From positions 1 to 24,554 of the forward strand of contig JAEZEZ010000125.1 of NCBI GenBank assembly GCA_023432855.1: 24,554 nucleotides of DNA, in the 5' to 3' direction. A program made the position numbers and the translations under genes. Source of the stretch: Pseudomonadota bacterium. GTDB lineage: Bacteria; Pseudomonadota; Alphaproteobacteria; Caulobacterales; Caulobacteraceae. The notes beneath the pieces are model-generated. The model worked only from the letters and a program-made list of their open reading frames with translations. It did not search any database and was not told the DNA's origin. Below, one piece after another: positions 14,992 through 22,811 of this stretch. Numbering within the stretch: position 1 is the first letter of the stretch; each line of letters begins with the position of its first letter.

Positions 14992-16101
14992 ATGAAACTT
15001 TGGGTCATGACGACGGCGAGCATCGCCGTACTCGCGGCGAGCGGAGTCCAGGCGCAGACCGACCCGATGGGTGCGCTCTATGGCGGGCAGGACCAGCCCT
15101 CCTCCCGCACGGGGTCGACGTCGGTCTCCGGTTCGGTGGGCCGCAGCTACGCCGGCGCCGACGCCCATGGCGTGCAGAGCATGGCCTCGCTCTCGCTAAT
15201 GCCCACCACCGTTGCGCCGATCGCAGTCAGGCTGAAGGGCTGGAACGGCAAGTTCCTTGCCGGCCGGCCGCGGATCGCGGTGCCGAGCTACACCCTCGCC
15301 CTGGTCCGTGCGGGCCAGGCCACCGCCTTTGGAGGCGGCGCCGGCTCCGAAATGGCCGGCCGTCGCGCCAAACTGGTTACGGCCCTGGTCGGCGTCCCCG
15401 ATGACCTGGCGGAGAAGCTGGTCGATGAAGCCAACCGTGACCTGATCGAACGCCTCGCCGCGGCCGGCTACGACGTCGTGCCTCAGTCCGAGGTCCGCGC
15501 CGCCCAGGACTATGCGCGGCTGCAGGCCCTCGGGCGCCGCGGTCCGGGCGTGAACAAGATGTCGCTTTACGGGGCCGCCGACGCGCCGCTGTTCAACGGC
15601 GGGCCAATGAGCGCCAACCCCATGGCCGGCGCCAAGGCGTCCATGGTGCTGAACGACCTCAGCGCCGAGCTGGACGCGGTGGTGATCAATCCGGTCCTCG
15701 CCATCGATTACCAGCAGCTGGAATCGACCGGCAACCGGACCTTTTCGGGCTCGGCCCACGTCGGCGCGAAGGTCTGGTTCAGCATCCAGGCGGGGTCGGG
15801 AGCGCACTTCCTCTACGGCAAGCGTCGAGGGCTCGGCGGGGGAATGCCGGGCACAGCGGTCCTGGCGGCCCACCACGGCAGCGAGGAGCCGTTCGGCCTG
15901 ATGTACGAGGCCGACGATCGCTCCGACAGCGTCGCCCTGCACAACGCCTTCGCCCTCGCGGGGCTGGGCTCGGTCTATCGCCAGAGCAAGGCCTACGCGG
16001 TGGAGGTCCATCCCGACCGCTACGCCGCCCTCGTGCGCGCCGCCTTCCAGGGCATGAACGCCGCCATTGTCGAGGAAGTCCGCAAGGCGCGGGCGCCCTG
16101 A
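14992..16101 (+). CDS. Exported protein of unknown function
   Basis: A 369-residue exported protein that I do not recognise. GGAGG lies about 8 bases before the ATG at 14992, and the protein then starts with a signal peptide (MKLWVMTTASIAVLAASGVQA). Residues 25-75 are low-complexity, rich in Gly and Ser. The core begins RPRIAVPSYTLALVRAGQAT, followed by an alpha/beta-looking region (ALVGVPDDLAEKLVDEANRD, LAAAGYDVVPQSEVRAAQDY). That layout recalls envelope proteins that hold a VPSYxLA strand and an AGYxVV strand, but it is not a family call. It follows the caspase gene by 172 bases and is followed by a small exported protein gene after 27 bases. Confidence 0.78.
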   Translation: MKLWVMTTASIAVLAASGVQAQTDPMGALYGGQDQPSSRTGSTSVSGSVGRSYAGADAHGVQSMASLSLMPTTVAPIAVRLKGWNGKFLAGRPRIAVPSYTLALVRAGQATAFGGGAGSEMAGRRAKLVTALVGVPDDLAEKLVDEANRDLIERLAAAGYDVVPQSEVRAAQDYARLQALGRRGPGVNKMSLYGAADAPLFNGGPMSANPMAGAKASMVLNDLSAELDAVVINPVLAIDYQQLESTGNRTFSGSAHVGAKVWFSIQAGSGAHFLYGKRRGLGGGMPGTAVLAAHHGSEEPFGLMYEADDRSDSVALHNAFALAGLGSVYRQSKAYAVEVHPDRYAALVRAAFQGMNAAIVEEVRKARAP

Positions 16102-16128
16102 GGTTCACCGGATTTCAAGGAGAAAGCC

Positions 16129-16518
16129 ATGAAGATCCTGATCTGCACCACCGCCGTCCTGGCGCTGATGACCGGGGCCGCCCTGGCCCAAGACGAGCCC
16201 GTCGCCGTTGCTCCGGAAGTCGGCGCGGCGGCCCCGCAATCGGCCGAGCCCACCAACCCCGTGGAGGTCGCCGAGCCGGCCGCGGCGGAGACGGTCGCCG
16301 AAACCGAATCCGTGACGCAGGCGGTCCCTGCCCCGGCCGAGCCTGCGGTCGAACAGGCTGTGGCGGCGGCGGATGAACCGCAGATCGATCCGAACGTCTA
16401 CCAGGTGCTGCGCCCCGGCGACCGGCAGATGAGCTGCCAGGCCCTGTCGGCCGAAGCCAACAGCCTGAACGCCCAGTTGCTCGCCGCCCTGCCGGTCGAT
16501 CAGTCTGTAACCAAGTGA
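16129..16518 (+). CDS. Small exported Ala/Glu/Pro-rich protein, truncated at the contig join
   Basis: AAGGAGAAA precedes the ATG at 16129, and the protein starts with a signal peptide (MKILICTTAVLALMTGAALA). A linker of about 70 residues rich in Ala, Glu, Pro and Val follows, then a compact segment, VLRPGDRQMSCQALSAEANS. The open frame stops at 16518, but the last few residues (about QSVTK) come from the other genome: the authentic sequence ends near 16,500. The native protein is therefore longer and its C-terminal half is missing. The function is unknown. It lies 27 bases after the 369-residue protein gene and is probably in the same transcript. Confidence 0.7.
   Translation: MKILICTTAVLALMTGAALAQDEPVAVAPEVGAAAPQSAEPTNPVEVAEPAAAETVAETESVTQAVPAPAEPAVEQAVAAADEPQIDPNVYQVLRPGDRQMSCQALSAEANSLNAQLLAALPVDQSVTK
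16490..16512. other. Chimeric junction between two genomes
   Basis: On the left everything is GC-rich alphaproteobacterial sequence; on the right everything is lower-GC, GATC-rich Bacteroidota-like sequence. The left gene loses its C-terminus here, and thiL, read in the opposite direction, loses its last residues at the same place. The bases GATC at 16498-16501 fit both sides and may be the microhomology at the join. No transposase, integrase or repeat is present. Confidence 0.85.
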
Positions 16519-17487
16519 TGCATCGGTCATGTGGCCGATCACCGAGAAATTCGGATTCCCCTTGATCTTCTCATGATCGGCGATCGCGATCGTGAAAAGG
16601 AGCTCGTGATCCTCACCGCCGTTCAACGCGCATGTGCTCGGGTCCAGGTTGAAATCGCGGGCGGTGCTGTATGTACTGGGATCGATCGGGATCTTTTCAT
16701 CGTAGATCCTAACACCGAGCTTGGAGCTGCGGGCAATATGAAGTGCTTCGCTTGCCAGCCCATCGCTCACATCGATCATGCTCGTTGGCTTCACCTCCAG
16801 CTTCCTCAACAGGTCGATCACATCCTTCCGAGGTTCGGGCTTCAATTGCCTTTCAATGATATAATCATGTCCTTCCAGATCGGGCTGGGCGCCGGTCTCT
16901 TTGAAAACGAGCTTCTCACGCTCCAGGACCTGAAGGCCCATGAACGCACCGCCCAAATCGCCGCTCACCACCAGCAGGTCATTCTCCTTCGCTCCGCTGC
17001 GGTATACGATCTCATCGCGCTTACCTGCACCGATCGCAGTTATACTGATGACCGAACCACTTGTACTGCTGCAGGTGTCGCCGCCCACCAGATCGATACC
17101 GTAGTTGCGACAGGCCAGTAACATGCCATCATAAAGTTCATCCACCGCCTCCACAGGGAAGCGGTTGCTCAATGCGATCGAGACCGTGACCTGTTCCGGC
17201 CGCCCGTTCATTGCATAGATATCGCTGGCGTTCACTGCGATCGCCTTGTATCCAAGATGTTTCAATGGCACATAGCTCAGGTCGAAATGAACACCTTCCA
17301 CGAGCATGTCCGTAGTTACCAATTGCACCATTCCCATTCCATTGGCAGCCGGATCGATCACGGCCGCATCATCACCTATCCCCATTATCGAGGACTTCTG
17401 CGATAACCGTACGCGCGATGCGATCCTGTGGATCAGACCGAATTCACCGAGCGCTGCTAATTCCGTGCGGGATGGCGTGTCTGGCAT
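16498..17487 (-). CDS. thiL: Thiamine-monophosphate kinase ThiL, C-terminus lost at the join
   Basis: ThiL phosphorylates thiamine monophosphate to thiamine diphosphate, the active cofactor. About 330 residues are present. Family blocks are in order: IMGIGDDAAVID, TTDMLVEGVHFD, NASDIYAMNG, LVGGDTCSS, VVSGDLGGAFMG, MIDVSDGLASE and GGEDHELLF, then SVIGHMTDASLGYRLI. The usual last 15-20 residues are missing. From 16,497 leftward the open frame continues to 16105, but only as a meaningless antisense reading of the alphaproteobacterial gene. So this is an intact gene cut by the join rather than a true fusion. The start at 17487 lies 31 bases after the amidohydrolase stop, so it was probably the last gene of that leftward operon. 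Confidence 0.93.
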
Positions 17488-17499
17488 GGAACAAAGATC

Positions 17500-17511
17500 G
17501 GCCGATCGGCC
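17500..17511. repeat. Perfect 12-bp palindrome between the amidohydrolase gene and thiL
   Basis: GGCCGATCGGCC lies in the 31-base gap before thiL. It could be a protein site or a small hairpin, but GATCGG-type words are common throughout this half, so it may only reflect that bias. Confidence 0.4.
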
Positions 17512-17518
17512 GTACCCT

Positions 17519-18832
17519 TCAGCGTTGCTCCTCCCACCGCCGCTGGTACATGCGGTAAAGCTCCTTCTGGTGATCGTTCAATACGATCCTCCGGCCCTGG
17601 ATGTATGCGTGCCTCACATCGTTCGTTCGCATGTCCAACGCATTGCCACTGGATACGATCAGCGTGGCGTCCTTTCCTACTTCCAGACTTCCGCATCGAT
17701 CGGCAATGCCCAGGATAGCTGCTGCATCGAGCGTGATCGCCCTCAATGCATCCTCGGCAGAAAGACCGTAGGCAGCGGCCGTTCCAGCTACGAAAGGCAG
17801 GTTACGCAGACCGGAAGCTTCATGCTCACCGTTGTAGCTCAATGCGAACCGCACGTTGCGTTCCTTAAGCAGAGCTGCAAGCCTGTATGGAAGATCGACA
17901 TCGTCATCCGGCCGCATGGGCAGCGAATGGAGGCGGCGAAGAACGACATCGACCTTGTTGTCCCGCAACAGATCGGCCACACGCCAGGCATCATAACCAC
18001 CTACTATGGCCAGCTTTTGCACGCCTTGTGCCTTGGCGAAATGTACGATCTCGGTGATCTCCAACGCTGCATCGGCGTTCACGAAAAGCCGCTGGCTTCC
18101 ATCGAAGATCCCGCGCATGGCTTCCATACGAAGATCTTGCGGCCTTGCTTCCTTCAATTGCGCATAGGCCTTCGCCCGATCGAAGAACTCCCTTATCGCC
18201 CGGATCTTTTCGGCGCGCTCATCCTTCTTCTGCTGGTCGGTCTCCCCACGATCCGCCCACCAGCCTTTTCGCTCGTACGCGGCCGGCCAATGAAGATGAA
18301 CGCCATCATCCGTTCTTATGGCCGCGTCCTCCCGGTCCCACGCATCGAGTTGAACGACCGAACTTGTTCCGCTGATCACAAGTCCTTTGGGACTTATCTG
18401 CGACATGAGCACGCCGTTCGATCGCACAGTGGGGATCACACGTGAATCCGTTCGGAATGCAGTGATCGCCCGAAGTTCGGGCTCCATCCCACCCACATCG
18501 CGGTGATCGCGCAACGCCTTCGATGATTCGATCTCCACAAGCCCCAGATCGCTGTTGAGGCCGATGAAGCCGGGGTAGATATGCTGGCCCCTCACATCAA
18601 TGGTCGTGTCATATGCAGTGCGTACGCCATAGGCATATCCCACGAAATCGACCAGTCCATTTCGAAAGCCGACCGCTCCTTCATCGATCACTTTTCCATC
18701 ACCCACATGCACGGTACCACCGGTCATCAAAACCGATCGTTGCTGTGGTGCGGCGGGATATGGCTGCTGGCCGAGCACAAGTTGATGCAGCAGAAAGACG
18801 AACAGGGTGATCGAATATCTCAGCGGTCCCAT
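17519..18832 (-). CDS. Exported amidohydrolase-family protein with degenerate metal site
   Basis: A 437-residue exported protein with signal peptide (MGPLRYSITLFVFLLHQLVLGQ). It has the amidohydrolase flanks: an early composite domain (LMTGGTVHVGDGKVIDEGAV, ending DVRGQHIYPGFIGLNSDLG) and the late LGIADRCGSLEVGKDATLIV, as in imidazolonepropionase-like enzymes. The usual metal-binding HxH after PG-x-I-D is replaced by NSD (GLNSDLG), and the later metal ligands are not apparent. It is therefore probably not an ordinary metal-dependent hydrolase and may be a structural partner of the double-module protein encoded just upstream. The two genes overlap by 13 bases. Confidence 0.85.
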   Translation of the reverse strand: MGPLRYSITLFVFLLHQLVLGQQPYPAAPQQRSVLMTGGTVHVGDGKVIDEGAVGFRNGLVDFVGYAYGVRTAYDTTIDVRGQHIYPGFIGLNSDLGLVEIESSKALRDHRDVGGMEPELRAITAFRTDSRVIPTVRSNGVLMSQISPKGLVISGTSSVVQLDAWDREDAAIRTDDGVHLHWPAAYERKGWWADRGETDQQKKDERAEKIRAIREFFDRAKAYAQLKEARPQDLRMEAMRGIFDGSQRLFVNADAALEITEIVHFAKAQGVQKLAIVGGYDAWRVADLLRDNKVDVVLRRLHSLPMRPDDDVDLPYRLAALLKERNVRFALSYNGEHEASGLRNLPFVAGTAAAYGLSAEDALRAITLDAAAILGIADRCGSLEVGKDATLIVSSGNALDMRTNDVRHAYIQGRRIVLNDHQKELYRMYQRRWEEQR

Positions 18833-21800
18833 CCGGTGGTGTGAAAGTGTTCGCCTTCACCGATGTCATCGCAATGCCAGAGCTGGTCGGCATCGCGTTC
18901 CGGCCGCTGTGGCGATCCGCCTTCGGCGTTGGCTGCGAGCATCGCTCGGATAAGCCTGTCGCGCTCCTGTGCGATCGAGATACGCGCAGCGCGATCGGCC
19001 TCGGCGTTGAAATAACAGGTGCCCTCCACATAGGTACGCTCCACCCTGGCATCGATCGTCAACGGATCGGTCGTCCACAGGACAACATCGGCATCCTTTC
19101 CTATCTCGATGGATCCGATCCGGTGATCGAGCTTCAGCATTCGCGCCGGAACGAGCGTCACCATTTTCCAGGCCTCCTCGGCCGAAACTCCGCCATATTT
19201 CATGGTCTTCGCAGCTTCCTGGTTCAATCGCCTGCACATTTCAGCATCGTCGCTGTTTATGCCTGTTCGCACTCCGTTCATTCGCAGGAGCGCAGCGTTG
19301 TAGGGTATCGCATCGGCCACTTCGAACTTGTACGCCCACCAATCGCTGAACGTGCTTGCCGAAACGCCATGCTTCTCCATCATTCCTGCGACCTTATAGC
19401 CTTCCAGGACATGCGTGAACGTATTCACCTTGAAGCCCATGCTGTCCGCGACATTCATGAACATCTCGATCTCGCTCTGCACATAACTATGGCAGGTGAT
19501 ATGGCGAATACCATCAAGTATTTCCACGAGCGCCTCGAGCCGCAAGTCCCTCCGTGGCGGTGAGGTCTGTTCCTTTTCGCGATGCCGCAGGGCGTTCCAT
19601 GCTTCATGCTCCAAGGAGTATTCCCTGGCGCGATGGAAGGCATCATAGTACATCTGTTCAACACCCATTCGCGATCGTGGGAACCGGTTGCTCTGGCTGG
19701 AATTGCTCTGCATCACGTTCTCGCCAAGTGCGAACTTGATATGCATCGGGGCATCCCGTATCAGCAGGCTGTCCGCCGGCATGCCCCAACGCAACTTTAT
19801 AAGAGCGCTCTGCCCGCCTATGGGATTGGCCGATCCATGGAGCAATTGCGCAGTTGTGACACCGCCGGCCAGCGCACGATAGATGTTCACATCATCCGGG
19901 TCGATCACATCGCCGATGCGTACTTCAGAGGTGATCGCATGGCCTGATTCGTTCACTCCGCGCGAGATCGCGATGTGCGAATGCTCGTCCACTATGCCGC
20001 AGGTAAGATGCCTGCCCGAAGCATCCACTTCGAACACCGTTGGCTTATGCCTACCGGGAAAGATCGCCGCTGCATCGAGCCTTTCACCGATCGCATGGAT
20101 CTTTCCCTCGTGGATCAGGACATCCGTATTGCGCAAGATGCCCTTCGCTCCGTTGGTCCATACCGTCGCGTTACGGAAAAGCACCGTGGTTCGTTGCGGG
20201 GGATCGGTCCATCCAAGCCCCGTAAGTGGGTGGTGGATGGGCCCGCGAATTGGAACTTGTGCAGCCGGGGCAGAAGTTGTCTTGTTGTTCGAACCTGGCT
20301 TGGCCGCCTTACGGATCGCACTCCAGGCGAACCACGCACCGCCGGCACGCTGTCCCTGGCCTTCCCATAGCCCACCATCGCGGTGAATGCTGCCTGTAAG
20401 GCGCGTGATCGCCGAAGGGTCCTCCCGGGTGGCAAAGGCGAGACTCACGATCGTTCCTTCGCGGGTAAGCGAGGTCTTCACCCGAAGGCTATCGGGATCG
20501 CCATGCTTGCGAACGAAAGCCTCCACCCCAGGACCTTTTTCGATCACGTCCAACTGCATGCTCGATCCGGCGAGGTTCAGATCATAGGTGCCCACCATCC
20601 GTATCTGGTCATCGGTGGAAAGGATGAAGCGTTCGCCGTTCACCCAGTTCTCGGTGATCCGGTTATTCTCATCAAGAAGGTGCCCGGTGGTGACGAGGAA
20701 GTTCGCGATCATTCCAGGTCGCAGCGCGCCCACCCTGTCGTCGATACCGAAGAACCGCGCTGGATCGGTCGTGAACGCTGCGATCGCGCGCGCAGTGTCC
20801 AACCCGCAGACAACGATCCGGCGCATGTCGCGCCAGAAGTGCTTCAGGTCGCTACGGCCATGGGTGGTGAAAGCGAAGGGGATGCCGGCACTGTCCAGCA
20901 ACGCCGGGTTGAACGGTGCATACTCCCAATGCTTCAGGCGGGCGAAGGAAACCTCCTGTGCATCGAACGGATCCTGAACGTCGTAAGACTCGGGCAGGGC
21001 GATCGGTATCAACATCGGAAGCGCCAGCTTCCTTACCTGATCGATACGTGCATATTCATCGCCCGCACCTTTGACCAGTGCCGGTAATTGGAACTCATCG
21101 AGGATCTTTCCCCACCGCAGCACGTCGTTCCGGTCGGCCGCCTCCACTACGATCCTACCCTTCAACTGTGTGCTTATCTCCATCAACACGGCATCGGTCT
21201 GTTCCGGCCGGGCCAGCCCTGCGACCCACTTCGCATCAAGGAATGTCTGTCGAAGCAGCGCGATGGAACCCATGAGCGAATTGGGATGATCATCGGGTGA
21301 ACTACCCTTCCTGAAACTGAAATGTGCCGCCAGGTCCGGCTGGATCACCGATCGGCGCATGTCGCCATCATCCAATAGCAATGCCGCCGATGTTCCCCTC
21401 GCAATACCGTCCATGCGATGCGTGAAGACAGTACCGAAGCCGGCCTTGCGCAGTTCTTCCGACCTCTTTTCATCGTTCCTTACGAGCACATGGGCCCGCG
21501 TATCGGCACGCAATGCACCATTCCAATGCCGCGCACCTTTCCATTCCGACTTCCGCTCATCGCTGGAACTGGCCGGAAGTCCCAGATCGCAATAAGGCTC
21601 GATCAGGGAAGGCCAGATATGGGCACCTTTCAGGTCACGGACAAACGCTCCCTGCGGGACCTTTCCATCGGCACTGGCGGAGATCACTTTCCCGTCCTTC
21701 ACGACCAGAACGCCTTTGGCGATCACCGTGCCCGGGTCCACATGGACCACCGCATTGGTGAAGGCGATCAGTTTTGGCGCAACATCCTCCACATGGCGGG

Positions 21801-21870
21801 GAAGCGGAACGCTCTGTGCAAGAACAGCAGGGATCGATAAGAAGCCCAGCAGCAGTAATGGATCGCGCAT
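18820..21870 (-). CDS. Exported two-module amidohydrolase-family protein
   Basis: About 1,016 residues from the ATG at 21870; an alternative ATG at 21894 adds eight residues, and both give a signal peptide (LLLLGFLSIPAVLA). Two amidohydrolase modules are fused. The first (about 1-440) has PSLIEPYCDLG where HxH should be, so it is degenerate. A linker of about 150 residues follows (MVGTYDLNLAGSSMQLDVIE...). The second module (about 580-1,000) is intact: CGIVDEHSHIAISRG with the HxH pair, GQSALIKLRWG with a candidate bridging Lys, ITCHSYVQSE, NTFTHVLEGY and GINSDDAE with the late Asp. This supports a metal-dependent amide or peptide-bond hydrolase outside the cytoplasm. Paired proteins of this type are known in Bacteroidota, but the substrate is unknown. 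Confidence 0.88.
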   Translation of the reverse strand: MRDPLLLLGFLSIPAVLAQSVPLPRHVEDVAPKLIAFTNAVVHVDPGTVIAKGVLVVKDGKVISASADGKVPQGAFVRDLKGAHIWPSLIEPYCDLGLPASSSDERKSEWKGARHWNGALRADTRAHVLVRNDEKRSEELRKAGFGTVFTHRMDGIARGTSAALLLDDGDMRRSVIQPDLAAHFSFRKGSSPDDHPNSLMGSIALLRQTFLDAKWVAGLARPEQTDAVLMEISTQLKGRIVVEAADRNDVLRWGKILDEFQLPALVKGAGDEYARIDQVRKLALPMLIPIALPESYDVQDPFDAQEVSFARLKHWEYAPFNPALLDSAGIPFAFTTHGRSDLKHFWRDMRRIVVCGLDTARAIAAFTTDPARFFGIDDRVGALRPGMIANFLVTTGHLLDENNRITENWVNGERFILSTDDQIRMVGTYDLNLAGSSMQLDVIEKGPGVEAFVRKHGDPDSLRVKTSLTREGTIVSLAFATREDPSAITRLTGSIHRDGGLWEGQGQRAGGAWFAWSAIRKAAKPGSNNKTTSAPAAQVPIRGPIHHPLTGLGWTDPPQRTTVLFRNATVWTNGAKGILRNTDVLIHEGKIHAIGERLDAAAIFPGRHKPTVFEVDASGRHLTCGIVDEHSHIAISRGVNESGHAITSEVRIGDVIDPDDVNIYRALAGGVTTAQLLHGSANPIGGQSALIKLRWGMPADSLLIRDAPMHIKFALGENVMQSNSSQSNRFPRSRMGVEQMYYDAFHRAREYSLEHEAWNALRHREKEQTSPPRRDLRLEALVEILDGIRHITCHSYVQSEIEMFMNVADSMGFKVNTFTHVLEGYKVAGMMEKHGVSASTFSDWWAYKFEVADAIPYNAALLRMNGVRTGINSDDAEMCRRLNQEAAKTMKYGGVSAEEAWKMVTLVPARMLKLDHRIGSIEIGKDADVVLWTTDPLTIDARVERTYVEGTCYFNAEADRAARISIAQERDRLIRAMLAANAEGGSPQRPERDADQLWHCDDIGEGEHFHTTGWDR

Positions 21871-21996
21871 TTGCGATCGCGAAAGTAACCGCATGCCCAG
21901 TGCCACCGCCGCACCGGGCCTCGGGATAAGGACAGTACGATGTTGATCATGATCCTTAACCCCATGGCCGTGCGTTCCGATCGGGCCGCATGCACC

Positions 21997-22004
21997 TATT
22001 TTTG
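21997..22004 (+). promoter_or_regulatory. Bacteroidota-type -7 promoter element
   Basis: TATTTTTG fits the Bacteroidota -7 consensus TAnnTTTG exactly and lies 35 bases before the ATG at 22039. No clear -33 TTTG is seen upstream. It would drive the rightward 4-TM protein, cytochrome c and hflX run. Confidence 0.5.
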
Positions 22005-22038
22005 CGCCTCGGTCCACAACAAAGGACCGTTACCGCCC

Positions 22039-22479
22039 ATGGATGGTACATTCTTCCTGATGCTCCACAGCGTGCTCCGGTACGCGCTGATCCTGCTGTT
22101 GCTGGCATCGATCGCAGTAAGCCTGCGTGGCTTGATCACCAAGGCACCCATCCTGGTGATCCACCGTACCATCACGGTTTGGACGGTCATCGCAGCTCAC
22201 ATTCAACTTGTGCTGGGACTGATCCTGTACTTCATACGCGGTTCGTATGCACTCGACCATTCAACAGCGATCGGCCGGTTCTGGAAGATGGAACACATCG
22301 GCATGATGGTGATCGCGATCGCATCGATCACTATCGGCAGGGTGCTTTCGAAGAAGGCGACCGATGAATACCGGAAGCAATTGCACATTGCCGTTTTCTT
22401 CGTTATCGCAATGTTGTTGATCCTGGCTGCGATCCCATGGCCTTTCCTGGAGATCGGGCATGGAAGAGGATGGATCTGA
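22039..22479 (+). CDS. Small 4-TM membrane protein, Bacteroidota "cytochrome B"-like
   Basis: A 146-residue inner-membrane protein with four hydrophobic helices (about 8-28, 42-66, 82-100 and 113-132). It begins FFLMLHSVLRYALIL, has IAAHIQLVLGLILYF in helix 2 and FWKMEHIGMMVIAIASITIG in helix 3, and ends IPWPFLEIGHGRGWI. The His in LHS, AAH and EHI and the closing PWPF are features of small proteins usually labelled cytochrome B in Bacteroidota. A heme role is suggested by the histidines and by the c-type cytochrome encoded next, but not shown. The start at 22039 is chosen because it fits the -7 element and the family N-terminus. Its TGA shares one base with the next ATG. Confidence 0.75.
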   Translation: MDGTFFLMLHSVLRYALILLLLASIAVSLRGLITKAPILVIHRTITVWTVIAAHIQLVLGLILYFIRGSYALDHSTAIGRFWKMEHIGMMVIAIASITIGRVLSKKATDEYRKQLHIAVFFVIAMLLILAAIPWPFLEIGHGRGWI

Positions 22480-22811
22480 TGGATGGACCGATCCGCACAT
22501 CGATCGCCGTGGCGCTCGCGCTCATAGCCTGTGGAAGCATGGGCGATCGTGCTACTGAGCAGGCTGCGGGTACAACTCCAACCCGCGGGGAAATGATCTA
22601 TGATGCCAACTGCACGCTCTGCCACGGCGAGGACGGCAAATTGGGGATCGGCGGCGCGAAGGACCTCACAGCTTCAACTTTGACGAAAGAGGAGGTGATC
22701 ACCGTGATCGCCCAAGGCCGTGGGAACATGATGCCCTTCAGCACGCTGCTTTCAAAGGACGAGATCGAAGCCGTGGCCGATCATGTCCTTAACTTGGGGA
22801 AGAGCGAATGA
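22479..22811 (+). CDS. c-type cytochrome lipoprotein
   Basis: A 110-residue protein. An N-terminal signal ends in the lipobox-like LIAC at about residue 18, so it is probably lipid-anchored. The class I cytochrome c domain follows: GEMIYDANCTLCHGEDGKLG with the heme-binding CxxCH, and NMMPFSTLLSKDEIEAVADH with the distal Met ligand. It likely carries electrons at the membrane surface, perhaps with the 4-TM protein encoded upstream. The start codon overlaps the upstream stop (TGATG, 22477-22481), and its own stop overlaps hflX in ATGA, so translation of the three is probably coupled. Confidence 0.9.
   Translation: MDGPIRTSIAVALALIACGSMGDRATEQAAGTTPTRGEMIYDANCTLCHGEDGKLGIGGAKDLTASTLTKEEVITVIAQGRGNMMPFSTLLSKDEIEAVADHVLNLGKSE

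Noticed and set aside
16105..16497. ThiL fused to a C-terminal His/Arg/Gly-rich extension
   Set aside because: The extension is the antisense reading of the small exported protein gene beyond the join, not a real domain.
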